The notes beneath the pieces are model-generated. The model was not told where the DNA came from. It worked only from the letters and a program-made list of their open reading frames with translations, and did not search any database. The position numbers and the translations under genes were made by a program. Shown here one piece after another: positions 48,942-60,288 of a stretch of DNA of 64,000 nucleotides. The DNA comes from Mitsuaria chitosanitabida ATCC BAA-476 = NBRC 102408 (GTDB taxonomy: Bacteria; Pseudomonadota; Gammaproteobacteria; Burkholderiales; Burkholderiaceae_C), in contig NZ_BCYP01000006.1 of the NCBI RefSeq assembly GCF_001598255.1, forward strand, positions 1 to 64,000. Direction: 5' to 3'. Numbering within the stretch: position 1 is the stretch's first letter; each line of letters opens with the position of its first letter.

Positions 48942-50648
48942 ATGACACAGACGGAGACAAAGCGGACCGGCGCTGTGGCGCCGGAGACGACAAGCTCGGT
49001 GGGCTGGCGCACGCACGAGGTCGCGAACCAGGTGGACGAGCTGAGCGGCCATTCGCCGCTGGCCACCGATCCCGCGCTGCTGGAGGCCTTGGCGCGCGCC
49101 GGGGCGGAGCCCTTCGTGCCGGGCCTCATGGCCTACGCGGACGCGCTGGGCCGGCCCGAGACCCTCGCGATCGCCGAGCGCATCAACCGCGTGACGCCGA
49201 CGCTCGAGAGCTTCGACAAGCGCGGCCGCCGCATCGACCGGGTCGAGTTCGACGCCGGCTGGCATGCGCTGCTGGCGATGTATCGGCGGAGCGATCTCGT
49301 GGCGATGCCGTTCCGCGACGAGCGCCCCGGCCGCTGGGCCGCGTGGGCGGCGGGCTTCTACCTCCACGGGCAGGTGGAGGCCGGCACCCTGTGCCCCGCG
49401 ACGATGACGCAGGCCAGCATCCCCGTGCTGCGGCGCGAGCCGGCGCTGTGGGATCGCTTGCGGGATCAGCTCTTCAGCACCGACTACGACGGGCGCGATG
49501 TGCCGCTCGAGCAGAAGCGCTCGATCTGGTTGGGCATGGGGATGACGGAGAAGCAGGGCGGCTCCGACGTGCGCGCCAACACGACCCGCGCCGAGCCGGT
49601 CGGCCCCGGCGGGCGTGGCGGCGAGTACCGCCTCACCGGGCACAAGTGGTTCTTCTCGGCGCCGATGTGCGACGCGCATCTGGTGGTGGCCAAGACGCCG
49701 GACGGCGCGCCGGGCTGCTTCTTCGTGCCGCGCTGGCGGCCGGACGGCACGAAGAACGCCGTGAACATCCAGCGGCTCAAGGACAAGGTCGGCAACCGCA
49801 GCAACAGCAGCTCGGAGGTCGAGTTCCAGGACGCCTACGGCGTGCTGATGGGCGAGGAGGGCCGCGGCATCCCGACCATCATCGAGATGGCGACCTACAC
49901 CCGGCTCAACTGCGTGGTGGGCAGCGCGGCGATGCTGCGCCAGGCGCTGACGCAGGCGCTGCACTACGCGCGGCATCGCCAGGTCTTCGGCAAGCGGCTG
50001 GTGGAACAGCCGCTGATGCGCGCGGTGCTGACGGACCTGGCGCTGGAGAGCGAGGCGGCGATGCAGCTGAGCCTGCGGCTGGCCCAGGCCTTCGAGCGTC
50101 AGGACGACCCGCGCGAACGGACCTGGATGCGGCTGGTCACGCCGGCCGCGAAGTTCTGGGTCTGCAAGCGCGCGGTCGAGCTCACCGGCGAGGCGATGGA
50201 GGTGCTGGGCGGCAACGGCTACATCGACGACGGCGTCATGGGGCGGCTCTACCGCGAGGCGCCGGTCAACTCGATCTGGGAGGGCTCGGGCAACGTGATG
50301 TGCCTGGACGTGATGCGCGCGGTGGCCCGCGATCCGCAGGCCTTCCTGGCGCTGCTCGACGAGATCGCGGCCGACGTCGGCGAGGACCGCGCCCTGCGCG
50401 CCGAGCTCGACGGCCTGCGCGCGCTGCTGGCCACGCCTCCCGATCAACTGGAGGCGCTCGGCCGCCGATTCGCGTCCCGGCTGGTGCTGCTCGCTCAGGC
50501 CGCGCTGCTGCGGCGGCACGCGCCGGCCGTCGTCGCCGATGCGTTCATCGCGTCGCGGCTCGACCCGCGATGGGGGACCGTGGTGGGCGCCGTCGACACC
50601 CGCGGGATGGACGTCGACGCGTTGTTGCAGAGGGCGTTTCCCTTGTGA
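48942..50648 (+). CDS. aidB: AidB-like acyl-CoA dehydrogenase family protein
   Basis: A 568-residue AidB-type flavoprotein. The typical N-terminus (THEVANQVDELSGHSPLATDPAL) and the FAD segment WLGMGMTEKQGGSDVRANTT are present, as are HKWFFSAPMCDAH and LTGEAMEVLGGNGYIDD. AidB is induced by alkylating agents in E. coli, binds DNA and is thought to limit alkylation damage; residual isovaleryl-CoA dehydrogenase activity has been reported. The C-terminus extends about 20 residues beyond the acyl-CoA dehydrogenase core. No Ada box can be identified with confidence upstream. Confidence 0.93.
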   Translation: MTQTETKRTGAVAPETTSSVGWRTHEVANQVDELSGHSPLATDPALLEALARAGAEPFVPGLMAYADALGRPETLAIAERINRVTPTLESFDKRGRRIDRVEFDAGWHALLAMYRRSDLVAMPFRDERPGRWAAWAAGFYLHGQVEAGTLCPATMTQASIPVLRREPALWDRLRDQLFSTDYDGRDVPLEQKRSIWLGMGMTEKQGGSDVRANTTRAEPVGPGGRGGEYRLTGHKWFFSAPMCDAHLVVAKTPDGAPGCFFVPRWRPDGTKNAVNIQRLKDKVGNRSNSSSEVEFQDAYGVLMGEEGRGIPTIIEMATYTRLNCVVGSAAMLRQALTQALHYARHRQVFGKRLVEQPLMRAVLTDLALESEAAMQLSLRLAQAFERQDDPRERTWMRLVTPAAKFWVCKRAVELTGEAMEVLGGNGYIDDGVMGRLYREAPVNSIWEGSGNVMCLDVMRAVARDPQAFLALLDEIAADVGEDRALRAELDGLRALLATPPDQLEALGRRFASRLVLLAQAALLRRHAPAVVADAFIASRLDPRWGTVVGAVDTRGMDVDALLQRAFPL

Positions 50649-50702
50649 CCTAAACTCGCGCGCTTTCGTTGCTCTCTCGGGCCCATCGGCCCCGTCGCTG
50701 TT

Positions 50703-53039
<2,337 letters not shown>

Positions 53040-53263
53040 CCCTCGCGCACCGGCGATCGGCGCTTGCGCGCTGATCGCCCACCCGAGCCGACATCCTCCT
53101 CGGCCCGGGAACATGCGGGCCTCATGGGCATGCCCGCTCGGGCCCTGCACGGGCCGCTCCGCGCATTCGCGCTTCGCCCCTCGAATTTCGCATCTGGTCG
53201 CAGTCGTCGTGACGATGTCCTGCGACGGCCGCTACGCTGCGCGCCGTTCACATCCAGATAAAC

Positions 53264-53290
53264 GTCGACACCTGCCTTCATGGTGTCGAC
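53264..53290 (+). promoter_or_regulatory. 9-bp inverted repeat upstream of the TonB receptor gene
   Basis: Perfect arms GTCGACACC (53264-53272) and GGTGTCGAC (53282-53290) are separated by nine bases. The dyad ends 21 bases before the TTG start. It could be an operator, or an RNA hairpin next to the ribosome-binding site. It does not match a Fur box. Confidence 0.55.
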
Positions 53291-53311
53291 ACGAAGATTC
53301 GGGAGTCCCCT

Positions 53312-55489
53312 TTGAAGACCCACGCCATTGCCCGGGCTTGCCTGCTGGCCTGCCTGCCCGTCGCATCGATCGCCTTCGCGCAGGAAGGGCCGCCCGGGGA
53401 GGGCGGCTCGCGTCGCCTGGACCGCGTCGAGATCACCGGCGGCCGTCCGTCCGACAACGACCTGCGCCGCAAGGCCTCGGTCTCCAAGCAGGTCTACGGC
53501 CGCGAGGAACTGGACCGCTACGGCGACACCAACGTGGCCGACGTGCTCAAGCGCCTGCCCGGCATCAGCGTGGTCGACGGCGCGGTGCGCATGCGCGGCC
53601 TGGGCAACGGCTACACGATGGTGATGATCAACGGCGATCCCGCGCCGCCCGGATTCAAGCTGGACCAGCTGGACCCGTCGCAGATCGAGCGCATCGAGGT
53701 CTCCAAGGGCGCGACCGCCGACCAGAGCGCCCAGTCCGTCGCCGGCGCGATCAACGTGATCCTCAAGGAACCGCCGCGCTCGTCGCAGCGCGACCTGCGC
53801 CTGGGCGCCAGCTACAACGTGGAGAGCCCGCGGCCCTCCGGCACCTTCACCCTCAGCGAGCGCATGGGGCCGGTGTCCTTCACGCTGCCGCTGTCGGCCT
53901 TCATGTGGCTGAACCGGCAGGACCTGGACATCCGCCGCCCCGGTCTGGACCAGAACGGCCAGGCCGTCGAGGCCCGGCAGGAGGCCGTCACGCGCAACCA
54001 CGGCCACGGCTTCAACAGCGCGCCGCGCCTGAACTGGAAGATCAGCGACGACGAGACCGTGTCGCTGCAGGGCTTCGCGCAGAAGGGCTGGTGGAACAAC
54101 GAGACCACGGTGCGCAACGACGCGGTCTACCTCGCGCCCAAGCTCGACGACAGCTCCGACAACGAGGGCACCTGGCAGCTGCTGCGCGCCAACGCGCAGT
54201 GGAGCAAGCGCCTGAACGAGAACCAGAAGATCGAGCTCAAGGCCGGCGTCCAGGACGCCAAGGCGACCTGGAACAACCTGACCATCGACACACCGCGCCC
54301 GGTGCACAACGTCGGCGGCAACACCGACCGCGGCCTGACGCAGGCGGGCAAGTTCAGCCAGCTGGTCGGCGATGACCACACCGTCAGCGTCGGCTGGGAC
54401 CTGGAATGGCGCCGCCGCAACGAGACCCGCACGACCACTGTCGGCGGCGTCGACCAGCTGCCGGCCGTCAACGGCGAGGCCTTCCGCGCCAACATCGACC
54501 GCCGCGCCTTCTTCCTCCAGGACGAGTGGGAGATCAACCCGCTGTGGTCGGCCTCGCTGGGCCTGCGCAGCGAGCGCATCGCCACCACCAGCTCGGGCAT
54601 CGGCGTCGACGCCCGCAACAGCTTCAGCGTGCTGAGCCCGCTGGTGCACCTGAACTGGAAACTCGATCCCAAGGGCCGCGAGATGGTGCGCGCCAGCGTG
54701 ACCCGCAGCTACAAGCCGCCCGAGATCACCCAGCTGATGGGGCGCTACGCGCTCAACGTCAACTACCCGGACGAGAAGCAGACCAACGACGAGCTCAACG
54801 CCGACCGCGTGGGCAACCCGATGCTCAAGCCCGAGCTGGCCACCGGCATCGACATCGCCTACGAGCGCTACATGAGCGGCGGCGGCATGTTCAGCCTGGG
54901 CTTCTTCCATCGCAGCATCAACGACCTGATCCGCAACGTCACCACGCTGGACGCGCCGACCGCGATCGTGCCGGTGCCGCGCTACGTGATGCGACCGACC
55001 AACATCTCGCGCGCCACCACCAGCGGCATCGAGATGGAGCTCAAGGGCCGCGCGGGCGAGCTGCTGCCTTCGCTGTTCGACGCGAAGACCGCGCTGAACC
55101 TGCGCACCGCGCTCAGCGTCTACCGCTCCCGCGTGAAGGCGCTGTCCGGACCGGACGCGCGCCTGGACCAGCAGCCGCCCTGGACGGGCAGCGTGGGCTT
55201 CGACTACCGCTTCAGCGGCCTGCCGCTGACGGTGGGCTCGACGCTGGTCTACACGCCGGGCTACGCCACCCAGCAGACGGAGCGCCAGACGCTGGACCAG
55301 TGGCGCTCGCGTCAGCTCGACCTCTTCGCACAATGGACCTTCAGCCCGAAGACGTCGCTGCGCTTCTCGGCCAATAATCTGGCCCCGCTGGACAACACCC
55401 GACTGACCTCGGTGACCAGCGGCGACTACACCTACGTGGCGCGCGGCTCCCGCACGCAACTGGGTCTGGCCCTCGACATGAAGCTCTGA
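53312..55489 (+). CDS. TonB-dependent outer-membrane receptor
   Basis: A 725-residue receptor starting at TTG. A signal peptide ends at about residue 23 (AFAQEG). The plug domain covers about 45-150 (ADVLKRLPGISVVDGAVRMRG-like sequence; IERIEVSKGATADQ), followed by a 22-strand barrel with alternating strands and DE-rich loops. The last residue is Leu (ALDMKL) rather than the usual Phe or Trp, which might weaken recognition by BamA. The ligand could be a siderophore, vitamin B12 or an oligosaccharide; no neighbouring gene indicates which. Confidence 0.93.
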   Translation: MKTHAIARACLLACLPVASIAFAQEGPPGEGGSRRLDRVEITGGRPSDNDLRRKASVSKQVYGREELDRYGDTNVADVLKRLPGISVVDGAVRMRGLGNGYTMVMINGDPAPPGFKLDQLDPSQIERIEVSKGATADQSAQSVAGAINVILKEPPRSSQRDLRLGASYNVESPRPSGTFTLSERMGPVSFTLPLSAFMWLNRQDLDIRRPGLDQNGQAVEARQEAVTRNHGHGFNSAPRLNWKISDDETVSLQGFAQKGWWNNETTVRNDAVYLAPKLDDSSDNEGTWQLLRANAQWSKRLNENQKIELKAGVQDAKATWNNLTIDTPRPVHNVGGNTDRGLTQAGKFSQLVGDDHTVSVGWDLEWRRRNETRTTTVGGVDQLPAVNGEAFRANIDRRAFFLQDEWEINPLWSASLGLRSERIATTSSGIGVDARNSFSVLSPLVHLNWKLDPKGREMVRASVTRSYKPPEITQLMGRYALNVNYPDEKQTNDELNADRVGNPMLKPELATGIDIAYERYMSGGGMFSLGFFHRSINDLIRNVTTLDAPTAIVPVPRYVMRPTNISRATTSGIEMELKGRAGELLPSLFDAKTALNLRTALSVYRSRVKALSGPDARLDQQPPWTGSVGFDYRFSGLPLTVGSTLVYTPGYATQQTERQTLDQWRSRQLDLFAQWTFSPKTSLRFSANNLAPLDNTRLTSVTSGDYTYVARGSRTQLGLALDMKL

Positions 55490-55491
55490 CC

Positions 55492-55517
55492 GCGTCCGCG
55501 CCTAGCTCGGCGGACGC
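55492..55517. terminator. Hairpin after the TonB receptor gene
   Basis: Arms GCGTCCGC (55492-55499) and GCGGACGC (55510-55517) with a 10-base loop, starting three bases past the receptor stop. No T run follows. It may reduce read-through into the patatin-like gene, which has its own AAAGGA site. Confidence 0.4.
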
Positions 55518-55538
55518 CCACGAAAGGACGTTCCGCCG

Positions 55539-56624
55539 ATGCAGGCCCTGCAGATCCTCGCCGGACCCAAGGCGCGCCAGCGGCTGCGCGACCACGGCCT
55601 GCGCGCCGCCGACGTGCGCGTCGTGCCCGGCGCGGCCGGCGGCCCCAAGGGGCTGATCCTCAGCGCGCTGGACGCGCACCTGTTCGGCGAGTTCCTCCCG
55701 TCCGGCGGGCACGAGGTCCACCTGCTGGGCGCCTCCATCGGCGCCTGGCGCATGGCCACCGCCTGCCTGACGCGCGACGCGGCCCAGGCCGACGCCGAGT
55801 TCCAGCGCCTGGCCCACGACTACGCCTGGCAGGACTACGAGTCCGAGCAGCCCGGCAAGCGTCCCAGCGCGGCGGTCGTGTCGCGCGCCTTCTCCGGCAA
55901 GCTGGGCGAGATCTTCGGCGGCCGAGAGGCCGAGGTGCTGTCGCATCCGCGGTTCCGGCTGCATGTGTTCACCTCGCGCGGCCGGCATGTGCTGGGCAGG
56001 GAAGGGCGGCTGCGCACGCCGCTGGGCTATCTCGGCGCCTTCGCCGCCAACGCGGTGTCGCGCCGGGCCATGGGCGCGTGGCTGGAACGGGTGGTGTTCT
56101 CCGACCAGCGTTCCCCGCTGCCCATGCCGCTGGGGGACTATCGCAGCCGGCAGGTCTCGCTGGACGCCGCCAACCTCAAGCCCAGCATCCTGGCGAGCTG
56201 CTCCATCCCGTTCTGGCTGCAGGCCGTGCACGACATCGAGGGCGCGCCCGCCGGCGCCTACTGGGACGGCGGCATCACCGACTACCACCTGCACCTGAAC
56301 TACGCGGCCATGGTGGGCGAGGGGATCGCGCTCTATCCGCACTTCCAGGCCAGCGTCGTGCCGGGCTGGCTGGACAAGGCGCTCAAGCATCGCCATCGCG
56401 CCAGCGCCTTCCTGGACAACGTCGTGCTGCTGACACCCAACCCCGAGTGGGTGAAGACGCTGCCCAACGGCAAGCTGCCCGACCGCAACGACTTCCAGCG
56501 CTACGTCGACGACGTGCCCGGCCGCGCCCGCGACTGGCTGCGCGCGGTCAAGGAGGGCGAGCGGCTGCGCGACGAGTTCCGCGAGGCCTGCGCCCGGCCG
56601 TCACTGGACGTTCAAACGCTGTGA
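55539..56624 (+). CDS. Patatin-like phospholipase
   Basis: A 361-residue patatin-fold hydrolase. The oxyanion loop is GAAGGPKG (31-38), the nucleophile elbow GASIG carries Ser66, and the catalytic Asp is D243 in YWDGGITDYHL. The Ser-Asp dyad is therefore complete. No signal peptide is present, so it may act on cytoplasmic lipids or be exported by another route. The stop lies about 50 bases before the thrS leader peptide. Confidence 0.88.
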   Translation: MQALQILAGPKARQRLRDHGLRAADVRVVPGAAGGPKGLILSALDAHLFGEFLPSGGHEVHLLGASIGAWRMATACLTRDAAQADAEFQRLAHDYAWQDYESEQPGKRPSAAVVSRAFSGKLGEIFGGREAEVLSHPRFRLHVFTSRGRHVLGREGRLRTPLGYLGAFAANAVSRRAMGAWLERVVFSDQRSPLPMPLGDYRSRQVSLDAANLKPSILASCSIPFWLQAVHDIEGAPAGAYWDGGITDYHLHLNYAAMVGEGIALYPHFQASVVPGWLDKALKHRHRASAFLDNVVLLTPNPEWVKTLPNGKLPDRNDFQRYVDDVPGRARDWLRAVKEGERLRDEFREACARPSLDVQTL

Positions 56625-56677
56625 GCTACACTCGACGCCTCATTTTTTCTTTTTCCAACAAGGACCGGGAAAGGCGA

Positions 56678-56722
56678 ATGGTTATGACACCGCGGACTAC
56701 GACCTCCCTCTGCAAGGTTTGA
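56678..56722 (+). CDS. thrS leader peptide (threonine attenuator)
   Basis: A 14-residue frame, MVMTPRTTTSLCKV, with GGGAAAGG upstream. Codons 4, 7, 8 and 9 are ACA, ACT, ACG and ACC, so all four threonine codons occur once. It ends 105 bases before thrS, and the intrinsic terminator lies between them. A possible promoter upstream is TGGACG (56605-56610) and TACACT (56627-56632) with a 16-base spacer. The frame is too short for statistical support. The case rests on threonine content, all four codons, the ribosome-binding site and the RNA structures that follow. Confidence 0.75.
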   Translation: MVMTPRTTTSLCKV

Positions 56723-56774
56723 GCGGCCGCGGCTCGTCACGTCTTTTCATCGCTGTCCGGAAAAAGTCAGCACC

Positions 56775-56816
56775 CCAGAAGAAGCGCGGCTAGTGGCCGC
56801 GCTTTTTGGTTTCTGG
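56775..56816 (+). terminator. Attenuator terminator before thrS
   Basis: Arms AAGCGCGGC (56782-56790) and GCCGCGCTT (56796-56804) with a 5-base loop and following T residues form an intrinsic terminator only 20 bases before the thrS ATG. An outer helix, CCAGAA (56775-56780) with TTCTGG (56811-56816), overlaps the first bases of the thrS ribosome-binding site GGAG (56815-56818). Upstream segment GCCGCG (56726-56731) can pair with CGCGGC (56785-56790) and so prevent the terminator. The same upstream segment can instead pair with CCGCGG (56690-56695) inside the leader codons. Confidence 0.8.
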
Positions 56817-56827
56817 AGCACACGCAC

Positions 56828-58753
56828 ATGTCCAACATCTCTATTCAACTGCCCGACGGTTCCAAGCGCGAGTTCCCGCAAGCGGTGACGGTCGCCGAGG
56901 TGGCCGCCTCCATCGGCACGGGCCTGGCCAAGGCCGCGCTGGCCGGCCGCGTCGGCTCGGGCGACAACGCCAAGCTGGTCGACACGAGCTTCCTGATCGA
57001 CCAGGACACGCAACTGGCCATCATCACGGACAAGGATCCCGACGGCCTGGAGGTGATCCGCCACTCGACGGCCCACTTGCTGGCCTACGCGGTCAAGGAG
57101 CTCTTCCCCGACGCCCAGGTCACGATCGGCCCGGTCATCGAGAACGGCTTCTACTACGACTTCTCCTACAAGCGCCCCTTCACGCCCGAGGACCTGGCCG
57201 CCATCGAGGCCAAGATGGCGGAGCTGGTGAAGAAGGACGAGAAGGTGACGCGCTCGGTGCTGCCGCGCGACGAGGCGGTCCAGTACTTCAAGGGCATCGG
57301 CGAGGCCTACAAGGCCGAGATCATCGAGAGCATCCCGGCGGATCAGGCGGTGTCGCTGTACGCCGAGGGCGGCTTCACGGACCTGTGCCGCGGCCCGCAC
57401 GTGCCATCGACGGGCAAGCTGAAGTTCTTCAAGCTGATGAAGGTGGCCGGCGCCTACTGGCGCGGCGATCACCGCAACGAGCAGCTGCAGCGCATTTACG
57501 GCACGGCCTGGGCGACGAAGGACGACCTGGCCAACTACCTGCGCATGCTGGAAGAGGCCGAGAAGCGCGACCACCGCAAGCTGGGCAAGGACCTGGAGCT
57601 GTTCCACATCGACGAGCACGCGCCCGGTGTGGTGTTCTGGCACCCCAAGGGCTGGACGGTGTGGCAGGAGGTCGAGCAGTACATGCGCCGCGTGTACCGC
57701 GACAACGGCTATCAGGAGGTCAAGGGTCCGCAGCTGCTCGACAAGACGCTGTGGGAAGCCACGGGCCACTGGGACAAGTACCGCGACAACATGTTCACGA
57801 CGGAGTCGGAGAAGCGTGATTACGCGCTCAAGCCGATGAACTGTCCCGGTCACATCCTGATCTTCAAGCATGGCATCAAGAGCTACCGCGACCTGCCGCT
57901 GCGCTTCGGCGAGTTCGGCCAGTGCCATCGCAACGAGCCCACGGGCGGCCTGCACGGCATCATGCGCGTGCGCGGCTTCACGCAGGACGACGGCCACATC
58001 TTCTGCACGGAAGACCAGATCCTGGCCGAGTGCGTCGCCTACACGGCGCTGCTGCAGAAGGTCTACAAGGACTTCGGCTTCGACAACATCATCTACAAGG
58101 TCGCGACGCGTCCCGATGCCCGCATCGGTTCCGACGAGGTCTGGGACAAGGCCGAGTTCGCGCTGATGGAGTCGCTGCGCGCCTCGGGCGTGGACTTCAT
58201 CATCGCCCCGGGCGACGGTGCCTTCTACGGCCCGAAGATCGAGTACACGCTCAAGGACGCCATCGGCCGCCAGTGGCAGTGCGGCACGATGCAGGTCGAT
58301 TTCTCGATGCCGGGCCGGCTCGGTGCCGAGTACGTCGGCGAGGATGGCGAGCGCAAGACGCCCGTCATGCTGCACCGCGCGATCGTGGGTTCGCTCGAGC
58401 GTTTCATCGGCATCCTGATCGAGCAGCACGCCGGCGCGCTGCCCGTTTGGCTGGCGCCGACGCAGGTCGTTGTCGCGAATATCACGGACGCCCAGGCGGA
58501 CTACGTTTCCGACATTGTGAAATCGCTGCAAAAACAAGGGCTTAGGGTCCAGGCAGATTTGCGCAATGAGAAGATCACGTATAAAATCCGCGAGCATTCG
58601 CTGCAGAAAGTGCCGTTCATCCTTGTCGTCGGCGACAAGGAAAAGGCGAACGGCGCGGTTGCAGTGCGCGCCCGAGGCAACCAGGATCTGGGCGTGATGT
58701 CGCTGGAGGACTTCGTTTCGAAGCTGTCTTCAGCCATCGCGGACAAGGCCTGA
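56828..58753 (+). CDS. thrS: Threonine--tRNA ligase
   Basis: A 641-residue class II synthetase. TGS domain (about 1-65), second additional domain with editing site (about 66-225, [17 protein letters not shown]), catalytic core (about 245-535) and anticodon-binding domain (about 540-641). Zinc ligands are C339 (MNCPGH), H390 (DDGHIFC) and H516 (MLHRAIVG), each five residues later than in E. coli. It heads the operon thrS-infC-rpmI-rplT. The upstream leader suggests control by threonyl-tRNA charging rather than, or in addition to, the translational autoregulation known in E. coli. Confidence 0.98.
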   Translation: MSNISIQLPDGSKREFPQAVTVAEVAASIGTGLAKAALAGRVGSGDNAKLVDTSFLIDQDTQLAIITDKDPDGLEVIRHSTAHLLAYAVKELFPDAQVTIGPVIENGFYYDFSYKRPFTPEDLAAIEAKMAELVKKDEKVTRSVLPRDEAVQYFKGIGEAYKAEIIESIPADQAVSLYAEGGFTDLCRGPHVPSTGKLKFFKLMKVAGAYWRGDHRNEQLQRIYGTAWATKDDLANYLRMLEEAEKRDHRKLGKDLELFHIDEHAPGVVFWHPKGWTVWQEVEQYMRRVYRDNGYQEVKGPQLLDKTLWEATGHWDKYRDNMFTTESEKRDYALKPMNCPGHILIFKHGIKSYRDLPLRFGEFGQCHRNEPTGGLHGIMRVRGFTQDDGHIFCTEDQILAECVAYTALLQKVYKDFGFDNIIYKVATRPDARIGSDEVWDKAEFALMESLRASGVDFIIAPGDGAFYGPKIEYTLKDAIGRQWQCGTMQVDFSMPGRLGAEYVGEDGERKTPVMLHRAIVGSLERFIGILIEQHAGALPVWLAPTQVVVANITDAQADYVSDIVKSLQKQGLRVQADLRNEKITYKIREHSLQKVPFILVVGDKEKANGAVAVRARGNQDLGVMSLEDFVSKLSSAIADKA

Positions 58754-58821
58754 GTCGGGCGCTTTTTGCGTTGTATTGATCACTTCGGACCCCTGCCAAG
58801 GCCCGTCGAGAGGTAACCACC

Positions 58822-59370
58822 ATCGCTACTTTTGCTGACCGTCGTGCGATTCCGGAGCGCAAGCACCGCCTGAATCGCGAAATCATGGCTCCCGAAGTCC
58901 GTCTGAATGGCCCCGAGAACGAGCCCATCGGCATCGTATCGATCCAGGAAGCGCTCCGGATGGCCGGTGAGTTGGACGTCGATCTGGTTGAAATTGCCGC
59001 CACCGCAGTGCCGCCCGTGTGCCGCCTGATGGACTACGGCAAGTTCAAGTACCAGGAGCAGAAGCGCGCGGCGGAAGCCAAGTCCAAGCAGAAAGTCATC
59101 GAGGTCAAGGAAGTCAAGTTCCGTCCGGGTACGGACGAGGGCGACTACCAGATCAAGATGCGCAATCTGCGCCGCTTCATCGCGGAGGACGGCGACAAGG
59201 GCAAGGTCACGCTTCGCTATCGCGGCCGCGAGATCACCCACCAGGACATCGGCATGCGCATGCTGGAACGCATCCGCGACGAGCTGTCCGACGTGGCCGT
59301 GGTCGAGCACATGCCCAAGCTCGAGGGTCGCCAGATGATCATGGTGCTGGCACCGAAGAAGCGCACCTGA
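58822..59370 (+). CDS. infC: Translation initiation factor IF-3 with ATC start
   Basis: A 182-residue IF-3. The conserved N-terminus ([21 protein letters not shown]) is reached only by starting at ATC (58822), preceded by AGAGGTAA; the first in-frame ATG (58885) would remove the start of the N-domain. IF-3 rejects non-standard start codons, and a rare start on its own gene is the known autoregulatory device (AUU in E. coli). N-domain about 1-80 ([18 protein letters not shown]), linker, C-domain about 95-182. Lies 68 bases after thrS. Confidence 0.95.
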   Translation: MATFADRRAIPERKHRLNREIMAPEVRLNGPENEPIGIVSIQEALRMAGELDVDLVEIAATAVPPVCRLMDYGKFKYQEQKRAAEAKSKQKVIEVKEVKFRPGTDEGDYQIKMRNLRRFIAEDGDKGKVTLRYRGREITHQDIGMRMLERIRDELSDVAVVEHMPKLEGRQMIMVLAPKKRT

Positions 59371-59414
59371 CCCTCCGGGGTCCCGGCGCTCCGCGAGGAG
59401 GGCCGACAAGTTCA

Positions 59415-59445
59415 GCCCGCCGATCTGGTCGTCGGCGGGCTTATT
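59415..59445 (+). promoter_or_regulatory. Hairpin between infC and rpmI
   Basis: Arms GCCCGCCGA (59415-59423) and TCGGCGGGC (59432-59440) with an 8-base loop, followed by TTATT, form a terminator-like structure in the 146-base gap before rpmI. The rest of the gap can also fold. In E. coli and Bacillus, L20 controls rpmI/rplT through leader structures, so this is a candidate L20 control site or partial terminator. Confidence 0.5.
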
Positions 59446-59516
59446 AGTCTCCTGCAGGCCATCAAGTACCGCGGTTCCCGTGGTCGCCTGGAGGGACGCA
59501 CATAGAAGGAGCAGTC

Positions 59517-59720
59517 ATGCCCAAGATGAAGACCAAGAGCAGCGCGAAAAAGCGTTTTCGCGTTCGTCCGGGTGGCACCGTCAAGCGCGGTCAGGCGTTC
59601 AAGCGCCACATCCTGACCAAGAAGACCACGAAGAACAAGCGCCACCTGCGTGGCGCCACGACCGTGCATGAGACCAACATGGGCCACATCGCCGCGATGC
59701 TGCCCTCCGCTGGTCTGTAA
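59517..59720 (+). CDS. rpmI: 50S ribosomal protein L35
   Basis: A 67-residue, very basic L35. Hallmarks: [20 protein letters not shown] at the start, [16 protein letters not shown] in the middle, and a hydrophobic end. AAGGAGCAGTC precedes the ATG. It is followed after 26 bases by rplT. Confidence 0.97.
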   Translation: MPKMKTKSSAKKRFRVRPGGTVKRGQAFKRHILTKKTTKNKRHLRGATTVHETNMGHIAAMLPSAGL

Positions 59721-59746
59721 TCCAGCTGTAGACAAGGAGATACAAC

Positions 59747-60103
59747 ATGCCTCGCGTCAAACGTGGTGTAACCGCACGTGCTCGTCACAAGAAGGTCCTG
59801 GCTCTGGCCAAGGGCTTCCGTGGTCGTCGCAAGAACGTCTTCCGCATCGCCAAGCAGGCGGTGATGAAGGCGGGCCAGTACGCCTACCGTGACCGCCGTG
59901 CCAAGAAGCGCGTGTTCCGCCAGCTGTGGATTGCCCGTATCAACGCGGCAAGCCGTGGCCTGGGTCTGAGCTACAGCAAGTTCGTGGCCGGCCTGAAGAA
60001 GGCCCAGATCGACATCGACCGCAAGGTCCTGGCCGATCTCGCCGTCAACGATCCTGCTGGCTTTGCCAGCATCTTCGCCAAGGTGAAGGCCGCTCTGGCT
60101 TGA
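59747..60103 (+). CDS. rplT: 50S ribosomal protein L20
   Basis: A 118-residue L20 with the basic N-terminal tail ([20 protein letters not shown]) and the globular C-domain ([20 protein letters not shown]). L20 is needed for early 50S assembly and represses its own operon in several bacteria. AAGGAGATACAAC precedes the ATG. Last gene of the thrS transcript before a strong terminator. Confidence 0.98.
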   Translation: MPRVKRGVTARARHKKVLALAKGFRGRRKNVFRIAKQAVMKAGQYAYRDRRAKKRVFRQLWIARINAASRGLGLSYSKFVAGLKKAQIDIDRKVLADLAVNDPAGFASIFAKVKAALA

Positions 60104-60177
60104 TAGCCAAGGTCCACGTGCGGGTGCTCTCCCGCGCGCGGGCCGGCTGCTCCGCTTCGTCGGAGCGGCCGCTTTTC

Positions 60178-60210
60178 AAAGGCCGACACCTTGGTGTTCG
60201 GCCTTTTTTC
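60178..60210 (+). terminator. Intrinsic terminator after rplT
   Basis: Arms AAAGGCCGA and TTCGGCCTTT with an inner CACC/GGTG pair form a strong stem (60178-60207) followed by a T run to 60210. It lies 75 bases after rplT and 79 before pheS, so pheS-pheT-ihfA needs its own promoter or read-through. Confidence 0.85.
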
Positions 60211-60288
60211 ATTCCGGTGCGCTGGTGCGATGTTCGCCATCGGCCAGCCCGCCTTCGATTTCCGCCAACGACTTCCAGTCGCCCCGCG

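Noticed and set aside
53264-53290. Fur box upstream of the TonB-dependent receptor
   Set aside because: The dyad GTCGACACC/GGTGTCGAC does not resemble the AT-rich GATAATGATAATCATTATC consensus.
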